This document shows, in pieces, positions 1-7,620 of a stretch of DNA of 17,741 nt. The notes beneath the pieces are model-generated. The model was not told the DNA's origin, did no database searches, and saw only the letters and a list, made by a program, of their open reading frames with translations. Source of the stretch: an uncultured Blautia sp. (lineage in GTDB: Bacteria; Bacillota; Clostridia; Lachnospirales; Lachnospiraceae); the NCBI GenBank assembly GCA_934373235.1, contig CAKROW010000056.1:1-17741 (forward strand). Direction: 5' to 3'. The first letter of the stretch is position 1. Each line of letters opens with the position of its first letter. A program made the translations under genes and the position numbers.

Positions 1-63
1 CTTCAGAATGCGGGTGAGATGAAACAATTGGCACAGCAGTATAAAAATACAAGATTTAAATAA
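1..63 (+). CDS. recN: 3' end of a probable DNA repair protein RecN (partial)
   Basis: Only the last 20 codons and a TAA stop (61-63) are in the window, read in frame 1. The tail contains NAGEMKQLAQQ, which resembles the end of RecN, an SMC-like ATPase that acts at double-strand breaks. The stronger argument is context: in Bacillus and many Clostridia recN lies directly upstream of spoIVB and spo0A, the order seen here. A strong hairpin terminator follows 18 bp after the stop. So short a fragment cannot prove the family by itself, and the call rests mainly on synteny. Confidence 0.6.
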   Translation, partial: LQNAGEMKQLAQQYKNTRFK

Positions 64-80
64 GACATTTGTCACAGACT

Positions 81-114
81 AAGAGAGGACGACAGGAATC
101 GTTCTCTCTTTTTT
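81..114 (+). terminator. Rho-independent terminator after recN
   Basis: A near-perfect 12-bp stem (81-92 with 99-110, one G-U pair, loop CAGGAA) runs directly into a T tract at 109-114. It separates recN transcription from spoIVB, so spoIVB probably has its own promoter in the short gap 115-152. I could not recognise a clear sigma-F or sigma-G promoter there. Confidence 0.88.
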
Positions 115-152
115 AATGCAGACAAAGCAAAAAATACAAAGGATGTGAGCAA

Positions 153-1358
153 ATGAGCAGAAAAAACAGATACAGATGTCTGGTTGTGATGTTCCTGTGC
201 CTGGATCTGGCAGTATTAGGCTGGCTGGGATTTAAGTTTCTGGATCGGAAAGTTCCTGATGAGATCTATGTGACCAGAGAGGACAGTCAGGAGGTGACTA
301 AGCTTCTGAAGCGCCCTTTTTTAACTTTTGAGGACGCAATAGAGGTTTCCGGAAAAGGGGGATATGATCTGAAATGCCGCCTTCTTGGCGTGATCCCATT
401 TAAAGATGTACATGTGGTGGAGGGCAGCAGACAGAGTGTGTACGTAAGTGGTGGCACAGTTGGGATCTACATGGAGACAAAAGGTGTTCTTGTGGTGGAT
501 ACGGGGGAGATCGAAACCCAGTCAGGAACCATGGAAGTACCGGCAGGAAATATTGTAAAGGCAGGAGATTATATTGTTGCCTTTAATGGAAAAAAGATCA
601 CAGATAAGCAGCAGCTTATCCGGAGGCTGTCTGATCTTAATGAGGAGAAGGTGACGCTGAAGGTGCAGAGAAACGGAAAGATCCTGCCTCTTTCCCTGAC
701 ACCTGTAAAAGATACCGGGGGAAAATATAAGCTGGGTCTGTGGGTCCGGGATGATACCCAGGGAATCGGAACACTGACCTTTGTGGACGAAAATGGAAAA
801 TTTGGAGCGCTGGGACACGGTATCAGTGATATTGATACCGGAGAGCTTCTTAACATCCGGGATGGATCCCTTTATGGAGCCCAGATCATGGGAATAAAAA
901 AAGGTACAAAGGGAAGTCCGGGAGAGCTTACAGGTCTGATATGCTATGATGAAAAAAATGTTATAGGCAGTGTATCCAGAAACTGTGAAAGTGGTATTTA
1001 CGGAAATATAGACAAGGAGGATATTAATGACCTGCCGCTGAAAAAAATGAAGATTGGATATAAACAGGAGATGCAAACAGGGCCAGCTTCCATTCTTTGC
1101 TGTGTGGACGGAACTGTAAAAGAATATGCGGCTGAGATCACCAGGATAGATATGAACCGTGAGGATACCAATAAAAGTTTTGTACTAAAGATCACAGACC
1201 AGGAACTTCTTGAAAAAACAGGAGGGATCGTGCAGGGAATGAGCGGAAGTCCTGTTATACAGAACGGCTGTGTGATGGGAGCTGTCACTCATGTTTTTGT
1301 GCAGGACTCCGCAGGAGGATATGGAATATTTATCGAAAATATGCTGAAAAAAGTGTAA
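153..1358 (+). CDS. spoIVB: SpoIVB, sporulation signalling serine peptidase (S55)
   Basis: SpoIVB is made in the forespore, crosses into the intermembrane space and starts the proteolytic signal that activates pro-sigma-K processing in the mother cell. The 401-residue protein has an N-terminal membrane anchor (about residues 10-30), a PDZ domain (about 100-190) and a C-terminal S55 peptidase domain. H222 in GALGHGISD, D349 in KITDQELLEK and S364 in GMSGSPV match the Bacillus subtilis triad H236/D363/S378 as I recall it, with a constant offset of 14, so the enzyme looks intact. The ATG at 153 has an AAAGGA site 9 nt upstream. It lies between recN and spo0A, the usual endospore-former order. 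In B. subtilis the gene is controlled by sigma-G; no such promoter was recognisable here. Confidence 0.96.
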   Translation: MSRKNRYRCLVVMFLCLDLAVLGWLGFKFLDRKVPDEIYVTREDSQEVTKLLKRPFLTFEDAIEVSGKGGYDLKCRLLGVIPFKDVHVVEGSRQSVYVSGGTVGIYMETKGVLVVDTGEIETQSGTMEVPAGNIVKAGDYIVAFNGKKITDKQQLIRRLSDLNEEKVTLKVQRNGKILPLSLTPVKDTGGKYKLGLWVRDDTQGIGTLTFVDENGKFGALGHGISDIDTGELLNIRDGSLYGAQIMGIKKGTKGSPGELTGLICYDEKNVIGSVSRNCESGIYGNIDKEDINDLPLKKMKIGYKQEMQTGPASILCCVDGTVKEYAAEITRIDMNREDTNKSFVLKITDQELLEKTGGIVQGMSGSPVIQNGCVMGAVTHVFVQDSAGGYGIFIENMLKKV

Positions 1359-1360
1359 AA

Positions 1361-1452
1361 TGCCAGATATGGCTGTCTGTTCCCCCATCAGGGTCCGGGA
1401 GTCGGCTCTGGTGGCGGAGAGGGCTGTTTCGACAGAAAAGGGATATCTGGCG
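1361..1452. other. Structured intergenic element between spoIVB and spo0A
   Basis: A 9-bp outer stem (1362-1370 with 1443-1451) encloses two hairpins. One is an 11-bp stem with G-U pairs (1385-1395 with 1404-1414, loop 1396-1403). The other is a short stem, CTGT/ACAG at 1424-1427 and 1432-1435, with a TTCG loop. The layout resembles a multi-branched RNA. No T tract follows, so it does not look like an ordinary terminator of spoIVB. The TTCG loop and its 3' arm contain a perfect inverted Spo0A box (1428-1434). It could be the 3' UTR of spoIVB, a small RNA or a protein-binding DNA element; I do not recognise a known family. Confidence 0.5.
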
Positions 1453-1599
1453 GATTACACATAATAATGTGCAGGAAACACTGCATTTTAGGGGAAAATG
1501 ACGAAAGGCATGGCGAAAAATGCAGAATATTTGCGATAAAACGCAAAATATGTCATACGAAACTCTGTGAAAAGAGCCACTTTCAGCTTGATTTCGCCA
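1428..1599. promoter_or_regulatory. Cluster of four Spo0A boxes upstream of spo0A
   Basis: Four sites match the Spo0A box TGNCGAA. They are TTCGACA at 1428-1434 (minus orientation, TGTCGAA), TGACGAA at 1499-1505 (plus), TGGCGAA at 1511-1517 (plus) and TTCGCCA at 1593-1599 (minus). The middle two are 12 bp apart, start to start. The last overlaps the end of the likely -35 element of spo0A. A further perfect inverted repeat, TTTGCG/CGCAAA, lies at 1530-1535 and 1542-1547. In Bacillus, Spo0A~P regulates its own gene through such boxes, so autoregulation is the natural reading. A GCAGAAT at 1522-1528 resembles a sigma-H -10, but no convincing -35 accompanies it. Confidence 0.6.
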
Positions 1600-1617
1600 C
1601 GGAATTTCCACTATAAT
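1588..1617 (+). promoter_or_regulatory. Vegetative (sigma-A type) promoter of spo0A
   Basis: TTGATT (1588-1593) and a perfect TATAAT (1612-1617) are separated by 18 bp. Transcription would start near 1624 and give a leader of about 48 nt. A Spo0A box at 1593-1599 sits on the end of the -35 element, where a bound activator or repressor would affect RNA polymerase. Confidence 0.6.
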
Positions 1618-1671
1618 ATCTTTGTTGCAAAGGAACAGAGGGATACAGGAAAGTTAGGAGGAATCGGCCTC

Positions 1672-2478
1672 ATGAACAAACTAAATGTGGCAGTTGCGGA
1701 TGATAATACGAAAATGGCAGACATGCTTGGTCAGATGATCGAGGAAGATAAAGACCTGGAATTGGTTGGAAAAGCACATAACGGAGAAGAAATATGCAGT
1801 ATAATCAGAGAAAAGCATCCTGATGTAGTGATTTTGGATATTATTATGCCGAAGATGGACGGACTTTCCGTGATGGAGCAGTTTGCCCACGATACAAGCG
1901 GTAAGAAAATACCGTCGTTTATTGTTCTGTCAGCAGTAGGTCAGGAGCGTATCACAGAAGATGCTTTTAACCTGGGAGCTGATTATTATATGCTGAAGCC
2001 TTTTGACAATAATATGCTTTTAAACCGGATCAAGCATATACGCCGTGCAACGGACAGACGTATCCGGGAGATCAGCAGAGTACCGGGTAAAGAGGAGAAA
2101 AATCCAAAAACAGAGAGAAACCTGGAAACTGATGTGACCAATATTATTCATGAGATCGGCGTTCCCGCACATATCAAAGGATATCAGTATTTAAGAGATG
2201 CGATCATTCTCTCGGTAAATGATATGGAAATGCTTAATTCCATTACCAAAATCTTATATCCTACCATAGCCAAACGTCATCAGACTACGTCCAGCAGGGT
2301 AGAGCGTGCCATCCGACATGCCATAGAGGTGGCATGGAGCCGTGGAAAAATGGATACAATTGACGAATTATTCGGATATACTGTAAGCACAGGTAAGGGA
2401 AAACCTACGAATTCTGAATTTATTGCATTAATTGCAGATAAAATCAGGCTTGAATATAAAAATCGGTCTTTTAATTAA
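1672..2478 (+). CDS. spo0A: Spo0A, master response regulator of sporulation
   Basis: Spo0A is the phosphorylated transcription factor that commits the cell to sporulation. The 268-residue protein has the usual length (267 in B. subtilis). Its receiver domain spans about residues 1-120, with acidic D10/D11, phospho-acceptor D56 (in VVILDIIMP), S87 and K109 (in MLKP). After a linker, the Spo0A_C DNA-binding domain spans about 150-268, with the recognition region TTSSRVERAIRHAIEVAW. The start at 1672 has AGGAGG at 1656-1661, 10 nt upstream. An in-frame ATG at 1567 would add 35 residues ahead of the receiver fold, has no ribosome site and lies upstream of the likely promoter, so I rejected it. 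Four Spo0A boxes upstream point to autoregulation. Confidence 0.98.
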   Translation: MNKLNVAVADDNTKMADMLGQMIEEDKDLELVGKAHNGEEICSIIREKHPDVVILDIIMPKMDGLSVMEQFAHDTSGKKIPSFIVLSAVGQERITEDAFNLGADYYMLKPFDNNMLLNRIKHIRRATDRRIREISRVPGKEEKNPKTERNLETDVTNIIHEIGVPAHIKGYQYLRDAIILSVNDMEMLNSITKILYPTIAKRHQTTSSRVERAIRHAIEVAWSRGKMDTIDELFGYTVSTGKGKPTNSEFIALIADKIRLEYKNRSFN

Positions 2479-2537
2479 ACGAATTTTGGAGTATAATCAT
2501 AATAAAAAACGGGTGTACCCCAGGGAGGGAAATACAG

Positions 2538-3983
2538 ATGAAGAGAATTCTGTTTGCTACGTCAGAGGCAGTACCTTTTATAAAAACAGGAGGACTTGCC
2601 GATGTTGCAGGATCCCTGCCGAAATGCTTTGACAAGAGGTATTTCGATATTCGCGTGATCCTGCCTAAATATGCCTGTATGAAACAGGAATGGAAAGATA
2701 AAATGGAGTATGTCACCCATTTTTATATGGATCTTGGATTTAAGAATTGTTATGTTGGAATCATGCAGATGGAGTATGAGGGAATCAAGTTCTATTTCAT
2801 TGACAATGAGTATTATTTCAGCGGCCCGAAGCCATATGACGGGGCACCGTGGGATCTGGAGAAATACGCATTCTTTTCCAAGGCTGTACTTTCCGTGCTT
2901 CCGGTGATCGGATTCCGACCGGATGTGATCCACTGCCACGACTGGCAGACCGGCCTGGTTCCGGTATATCTTCATGACAGTTTTCAGGAGAATGAGTTCT
3001 TCCGTGGAATCAAGACTGTTATGACAATACATAACCTGAAATTCCAGGGTGTATGGGATGTAAAGACAGTGAAGGATATCACAGGCCTTTCCGATTATTA
3101 TTTTGCACCGGATAAGCTGGAAGCATACAAGGATGCCAACTACCTTAAAGGCGGTATCGTTTATGCAGATGCCATTACTACAGTAAGTAATACCTATGCG
3201 GAGGAGATCAAGACTCCGTTCTATGGAGAGGGACTTGACGGACTTCTCTGTGCAAGATCCAACAGCCTTCGAGGTATTGTAAATGGTATTGATTACACAG
3301 ATTTCAATCCTGAGACAGATAAGAATATTACCAGAAACTACAATGCAACCACATTCCGTAAGGAGAAGGTGAAGAATAAGATCCAGCTTCAGAGAGATCT
3401 TGGCCTTGAGGAAAATCCGAAGGCTATGATGATCGGTATCGTATCACGTCTTACTGACCAGAAGGGATTTGACCTGATCGCTTACATTATGGATGAGCTT
3501 TGCCAGGATGCGGTACAGATCGTTGCTCTTGGTACAGGTGAGGAACGTTATGAAAACATGTTCCGTCACTTTGACTGGAAATATCATGGCAAGGTTTCCG
3601 CGCAGATCTATTATGATGAAGCAATGTCCCACAGGATCTATGCAGCATCAGATGCTTTCCTGATGCCGTCTCTCTTTGAGCCATGCGGCTTAAGCCAGTT
3701 GATGAGCCTTCGTTACGGAACACTTCCGATTGTCAGGGAGACAGGTGGACTGAAAGATACCGTTGTTCCGTACAATGAGTATGAGGGAACCGGAACAGGA
3801 TTCTCCTTTGTGAACTACAATGCACATGAGATGCTTTCAACGATCCGTTATGCAGAGAGTATTTACTATGACAAGAAACGTGAGTGGAACAAGATGATTG
3901 ACCGTGCTATGGCAGCGGACTTCTCATGGAATAATTCTGCGCGTCAGTATGAGGAGATGTATAACTGGCTGATCGGAGAGTGA
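2538..3983 (+). CDS. glgA: Glycogen synthase GlgA (GT5 family)
   Basis: GlgA transfers glucose from ADP-glucose to the non-reducing end of an alpha-1,4-glucan in the cytoplasm. The 481-residue length is typical of bacterial GlgA. The N-terminal KTGGLADVAGSLPK (K16 onward) is the ADP-glucose-binding loop, HCHDWQTGLVP is the conserved Rossmann segment, and PSLFEPCGLSQ (E381) is the catalytic GT5 motif. GGGAGGG lies 7 nt before the ATG at 2538. The gene begins 59 bp after spo0A with no terminator between. A TATAAT at 2492-2497 has only a weak -35, so transcription may come from spo0A, from this promoter, or from both. No other glycogen genes (glgB, glgC, glgP) are in the window. A strong terminator follows. 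Confidence 0.96.
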   Translation: MKRILFATSEAVPFIKTGGLADVAGSLPKCFDKRYFDIRVILPKYACMKQEWKDKMEYVTHFYMDLGFKNCYVGIMQMEYEGIKFYFIDNEYYFSGPKPYDGAPWDLEKYAFFSKAVLSVLPVIGFRPDVIHCHDWQTGLVPVYLHDSFQENEFFRGIKTVMTIHNLKFQGVWDVKTVKDITGLSDYYFAPDKLEAYKDANYLKGGIVYADAITTVSNTYAEEIKTPFYGEGLDGLLCARSNSLRGIVNGIDYTDFNPETDKNITRNYNATTFRKEKVKNKIQLQRDLGLEENPKAMMIGIVSRLTDQKGFDLIAYIMDELCQDAVQIVALGTGEERYENMFRHFDWKYHGKVSAQIYYDEAMSHRIYAASDAFLMPSLFEPCGLSQLMSLRYGTLPIVRETGGLKDTVVPYNEYEGTGTGFSFVNYNAHEMLSTIRYAESIYYDKKREWNKMIDRAMAADFSWNNSARQYEEMYNWLIGE

Positions 3984-4009
3984 TCTCACAGATAATGGAA
4001 TATTAAGAT

Positions 4010-4051
4010 AATGCCCTGGAAAATGCAGTATGCATATTTCAGGGCATTTTT
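4010..4051 (+). terminator. Rho-independent terminator of glgA
   Basis: An 18-position hairpin with a single mismatch pairs 4010-4027 with 4031-4048 around a GTA loop, and ends in a T tract at 4047-4051. It closes the spo0A–glgA unit. Confidence 0.9.
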
Positions 4052-4153
4052 CCTGCCATTATAAAAATTAAAATTAACAGAATATTATATTAATAAGAAA
4101 AGATTGAATTGTTAATGAAAAATAACTTGCATTTCTCGATATAAAACCAGTTA

Positions 4154-4182
4154 TTGTCAAAAAATTCAAAATGTGTTAGATT
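4154..4182 (+). promoter_or_regulatory. Probable promoter of the feoAB fusion gene
   Basis: TTGTCA (4154-4159), a 17-bp spacer and TAGATT (4177-4182) lie in the very A+T-rich gap after the glgA terminator. An imperfect dyad, GTTA...TAAC at 4111-4126, lies upstream but is not a convincing Fur or DtxR box. The remainder of 4052-4153 shows no coding potential. Confidence 0.5.
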
Positions 4183-4242
4183 AATATAAGCAGACATTAC
4201 AAAAGAAATTTACGGAAAATAACATAAGATGAGGTGACAATC

Positions 4243-6624
4243 GTGACATTAGATAAACTGGCAACAGGGAAAAGCGGAAGAATCGTCCATGTCAGCGGAG
4301 ACGGGCAGTTACGCCACCATCTTCTTGATATGGGACTGACCCCGGGGACGGAGGTGACATTGCGCAAGACAGCACCTATGGGAGATCCCATCCAGCTTGA
4401 GCTCCGAGGCTATGAACTGACCCTGCGTCTTGCGGAAGCTGCCAAGATTGAGATAGTGGAAGTGGAAAGAGCAGAAACAAAGAAGCAGAAAGAAAAGCGC
4501 CATCAGCCCATTGCACATCCGGGGGTGGGAGAACTTGGAAAGGCTATGGATTATCGCAGGAACAAGATTGGAGAAGCCATACCCAAGGGGACCCCAGTCT
4601 CCTTTGCCCTGGCCGGAAACCAGAACTGTGGAAAGACCACACTGTTTAATCAGTTGACAGGTTCCAATCAGCATGTGGGAAATTTTCCTGGTGTGACTGT
4701 AGATAAAAAGCAGGGAACCATACGGAATCATCCGGAGGCTGTAGTGACAGATCTTCCCGGAATCTATTCTCTTTCACCTTATTCCAATGAGGAGATCGTT
4801 ACCAGAGATTTTCTTCTCAGGGAAAAACCAACAGGGATCATCAATATTGTGGATGCTTCCAATATTGAGCGAAATCTCTATCTGACCATGCAGCTTATGG
4901 AGCTGGGAATTCCCATGGTGCTGGCGCTTAATATGATGGATGAGGTCAGGGCAAACGGTGGATCGGTCAGGATCAATGAGCTGGAGGAGATACTTGGAAT
5001 TCCGGTGATACCCATTTCGGCAGTAAAAAATGAGGGGATTGATGAGCTTATCGATCATGCCATGAGTGTGGCCAGATACCGGGAAGCTCCCGGAAGAATT
5101 GATTTCTGTACAGGCAACCAGTCACCGGAAGATCCGGTAGGAGCAGTCCACAGATGTATCCACGCTACAGTCCACCTTATAGAGCCTTATGCGAAAAAGG
5201 CAGGATTACCGGTTCGTTTTGCGGCGACCAAGATAGTAGAAAAGGATAAGCTGATAGCAGAAAACCTGGATATACCGGAAGGCGAGGCCAGGGTGCTGGA
5301 TGATCTGGTCCATGTAATGGAAAAAGAAGGCGGGCTGGATCGTGAGGCGGCGCTTGCTAATATGCGTTTTAATTTCATTGAAAAGCTATGTGAAAAAACA
5401 GTGGTAAAACCGGCAGAAAGTAAAGAACACAAGCGAAGTGTGGCTATCGACCGTATTCTTACAGGCAAATATACAGCAATTCCCTGTTTTGTTGGAATTA
5501 TGGCCTTTGTATTTCTTATGACCTTTAATTATCTGGGAGCGTGGCTTTCGGATCTTATGACCATGGCTGTGGACGGGGTGATCGGGCTGATCGGACAGGG
5601 CCTGACTGCTGCAGGAGTAAATCCGGTGATTCATTCTCTTGTGATCGATGGAATCCTTACAGGTATCGGAAGTGTTATCGGTTTCCTTCCTACTATTGTT
5701 ACACTGTTTTTCTTTCTGTCTATCCTTGAGGATACCGGATATATGGCCAGGGTAGCTTTTGTTATGGATAAACTGCTTCGTAAGATCGGTCTGTCAGGAA
5801 GAAGTTTTGTGCCTATGCTTATTGGATTCGGATGTTCTGTGCCGGCGATCATGGCTACCAGGACACTCTCCAGTGAACGTGACCGTAAAATGACGATTCT
5901 TCTGACTCCTTTTATGAGCTGCAGTGCCAAGCTTCCGATCTATGGACTGCTTACCAGTGCTTTTTTCCCGAAACAGTGGAGAGGACTTGTGATGATCAGC
6001 CTGTATTTTGCAGGAATTATCTGTGGTATTCTCTATGCACTGATCCTGAAGAAAACAATGTATAAAGGAGAACCGGTTCCATTTGTCATGGAGCTTCCAA
6101 ACTACAGGCTTCCGGGTGCCAAAAGCGTATGTCAGCTTATCTGGGAAAAGGCGAAAGGTTTTATCCAGAAAGCATTTACCATTATTTTTGCGGCAACCTT
6201 GATCGTATGGTTCCTTCAGAACTTTGGTGCAGGATTAAACCTGGTATCCAGTACAGATCAGAGCCTGCTGGCAAGGATCGGCAGTCTTGTAGCACCTGTT
6301 TTTGAGCCTCTCGGATTTGGAGACTGGAGGATCTCAACAGCTCTTATCACCGGATTTATGGCAAAGGAAAGCGTAGTATCCACACTGACTGTCCTTATGG
6401 GAGGGAATGTGGCGGCACTGAAAACAATGCTTACGCCTTTTACCGCATATGTATTTCTTATATTTACATTGCTGTATACGCCATGTGTGGCAGCCATTGC
6501 CACAGTAAAAAGAGAGATGGGCACAGTAAAAGCTGCGGCTGCCATTGTGATCATTCAGTGTGCAACTGCCTGGATCGTGGCATTTCTGGTACATTGTGTG
6601 GGACTTATTTTAGGCCTTGCCTGA
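4243..6624 (+). CDS. feoB: Ferrous iron transporter, FeoA–FeoB fusion
   Basis: The protein imports Fe(II) across the cytoplasmic membrane under G-domain control. From the GTG at 4243 it has 793 residues. An SH3-like FeoA domain occupies about 1-75, followed by a charged linker (about 76-115). The FeoB G domain has G1 GNQNCGKT (125-132), G3 DLPG (170-173) and G4 NMMD (230-233). The membrane part starts near 400 and carries the gate motifs GCSVP (C531) and CSAKLP (C560). Another GTG at 4234 is in frame, but GAGGTGA (4231-4237) fits as the ribosome site for 4243. FeoA and FeoB are usually separate proteins, although fusions are known in Firmicutes. The last 20 bp overlap the convergent LysR gene. 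Confidence 0.95.
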   Translation: MTLDKLATGKSGRIVHVSGDGQLRHHLLDMGLTPGTEVTLRKTAPMGDPIQLELRGYELTLRLAEAAKIEIVEVERAETKKQKEKRHQPIAHPGVGELGKAMDYRRNKIGEAIPKGTPVSFALAGNQNCGKTTLFNQLTGSNQHVGNFPGVTVDKKQGTIRNHPEAVVTDLPGIYSLSPYSNEEIVTRDFLLREKPTGIINIVDASNIERNLYLTMQLMELGIPMVLALNMMDEVRANGGSVRINELEEILGIPVIPISAVKNEGIDELIDHAMSVARYREAPGRIDFCTGNQSPEDPVGAVHRCIHATVHLIEPYAKKAGLPVRFAATKIVEKDKLIAENLDIPEGEARVLDDLVHVMEKEGGLDREAALANMRFNFIEKLCEKTVVKPAESKEHKRSVAIDRILTGKYTAIPCFVGIMAFVFLMTFNYLGAWLSDLMTMAVDGVIGLIGQGLTAAGVNPVIHSLVIDGILTGIGSVIGFLPTIVTLFFFLSILEDTGYMARVAFVMDKLLRKIGLSGRSFVPMLIGFGCSVPAIMATRTLSSERDRKMTILLTPFMSCSAKLPIYGLLTSAFFPKQWRGLVMISLYFAGIICGILYALILKKTMYKGEPVPFVMELPNYRLPGAKSVCQLIWEKAKGFIQKAFTIIFAATLIVWFLQNFGAGLNLVSSTDQSLLARIGSLVAPVFEPLGFGDWRISTALITGFMAKESVVSTLTVLMGGNVAALKTMLTPFTAYVFLIFTLLYTPCVAAIATVKREMGTVKAAAAIVIIQCATAWIVAFLVHCVGLILGLA

Positions 6625-7495
6625 AAAAATCAGATGCATATTTTGTGAAAATGTCGGCTGAGACATTGGGAATTCCGGAACAGCTCCGGGCAATGCCAAT
6701 GGAAAGCCGACATTCTTTTTTCAGGGGAATGGCGGTCAGAGAAAACCTTTCAAAAAGCTGATAGCTGCTCTCTGCCAGGATGCTTAATCCTTCCCCGATT
6801 TCCACAGCACTGATGATGGATTCAACTCTGGCAGTGTGGAGGACATGAGGGTTAAGCCCTTCGTTGTGGAAGTTCTGCATACATAGTTTATAAATAGAAG
6901 TATGCGGAGGCATAAGAATCAGTTTTTCTCTGGAAAGCTGTGAAAAAGTAATATCCGGGTTATGGGATAGTGAATGTCCTGATGGAAGAACAGCGATCAG
7001 ACGGTCAGAAGACAAAAGCTGAAAATGATGGAGCTTTGGATCCACCAAGTTTTTTCGGATAAAGACCAGATCAAAACGTCCCTCCTGGAGACCGGATACC
7101 AGTTCCTGATCTTCAACCTCCTGAATGGAAAAAGGGATTTCCGGATGGTCGGAAGAAAAAGAATGAAGAAGAGAGGTAAGGTGGTACTGGGACAAAAAAG
7201 GCAGGGTTCCTATACGGAGGACAGCTTTATCCTGATCCTGAAATCCGGACATCAGCTCCAGCGACTGATGAAACTGACGGGAGATCTTAAGCGCTTCCCT
7301 GTAAAAGAGTTCTCCTGCAGGTGTGAGAACAGCGGAACGCCTGGTCCGGTCCCACAGTGTGATATGAAGTTCACGTTCCAGCTTTATGATCTGTTTGGAC
7401 AAAGCTGACTGTGTGATATGCATGGATTCCGCTGCCTCGAAAAATGTTCTGGACTGGACAGTGGAAATAAAGTAATCAATCTGCTCAAAGGTCAT
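6605..7495 (-). CDS. LysR-type transcriptional regulator
   Basis: The 296-residue protein is a standard LTTR. Its N-terminal winged helix-turn-helix (about 1-60, including AAESMHITQSALSKQIIKLE) is followed by a LysR substrate-binding domain (about 90-290) that would sense a small molecule. The start at 7495 has AAGGAG 8 nt upstream; an upstream ATG at 7528 lacks a comparable site. It is divergent from the decarboxylase operon with 125 bp between, the classic arrangement for an LTTR controlling its neighbour, so it probably responds to the aromatic acid substrate (inference). Its last codons overlap the feoB stop by 20 bp, and a hairpin terminator for feoB lies within its 3' coding region. That may constrain the C-terminal sequence. 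Confidence 0.93.
   Translation of the reverse strand: MTFEQIDYFISTVQSRTFFEAAESMHITQSALSKQIIKLERELHITLWDRTRRSAVLTPAGELFYREALKISRQFHQSLELMSGFQDQDKAVLRIGTLPFLSQYHLTSLLHSFSSDHPEIPFSIQEVEDQELVSGLQEGRFDLVFIRKNLVDPKLHHFQLLSSDRLIAVLPSGHSLSHNPDITFSQLSREKLILMPPHTSIYKLCMQNFHNEGLNPHVLHTARVESIISAVEIGEGLSILAESSYQLFERFSLTAIPLKKECRLSIGIARSCSGIPNVSADIFTKYASDFFRQGLK
6650..6721 (+). terminator. Three-tier terminator of feoAB inside the lysR 3' coding region
   Basis: A perfect 10-bp stem (6650-6659 with 6705-6714) encloses a 5-bp stem (6664-6668 with 6691-6695), which in turn encloses a 5-bp stem (6675-6679 with 6685-6689, loop ACAGC). Six T residues follow at 6716-6721 on the plus strand. The orientation fits termination of feoAB. 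The minus strand has only a short T run beyond the stem. Confidence 0.75.
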
Positions 7496-7510
7496 AATTT
7501 GTCTCCTTTT

Positions 7511-7558
7511 ATTCCAATATGGAATCAATTATAACAGGAAAGGAATTGATTATCCATA
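7511..7558. promoter_or_regulatory. LTTR operator dyads and promoter for the decarboxylase operon
   Basis: A perfect dyad, ATTCC-N5-GGAAT (7511-7525), contains T7512-N11-A7524, the LysR-family signature. It is overlapped by a larger imperfect dyad, 7518-7530 with 7544-7558, whose core ATCAATT/AATTGAT is 7 bp perfect with a 13-bp spacer. A possible sigma-A promoter for the operon is TTGATT at 7546-7551 with TAAAAT at 7571-7576 (19-bp spacing, a little long). This is the usual recognition-site plus activation-site layout of an LTTR next to the -35 element. Confidence 0.6.
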
Positions 7559-7620
7559 GAAAAGAGAGCTAAAATAAGAAGCAGAAATGATTATGAAAGA
7601 AAAATGATCTGGAGGAAACT

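Noticed and set aside
522..1076. 184-codon open frame on the minus strand
   Set aside because: It lies wholly within spoIVB, which has a full catalytic triad and a ribosome site; the antisense translation has no recognisable domain.
1361..1452. Structured region as an ordinary spoIVB terminator
   Set aside because: No T tract follows the closing stem, and the structure is branched rather than a single compact hairpin.
1567..1671. In-frame upstream extension of Spo0A
   Set aside because: No ribosome binding site, lies across the likely promoter, and would add residues before the receiver domain; the ATG at 1672 has AGGAGG and gives the standard length.
4111..4126. Fur or DtxR box upstream of feoAB
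   Set aside because: GTTA...TAAC is an imperfect dyad and matches neither consensus well; A+T-rich DNA gives such dyads by chance.
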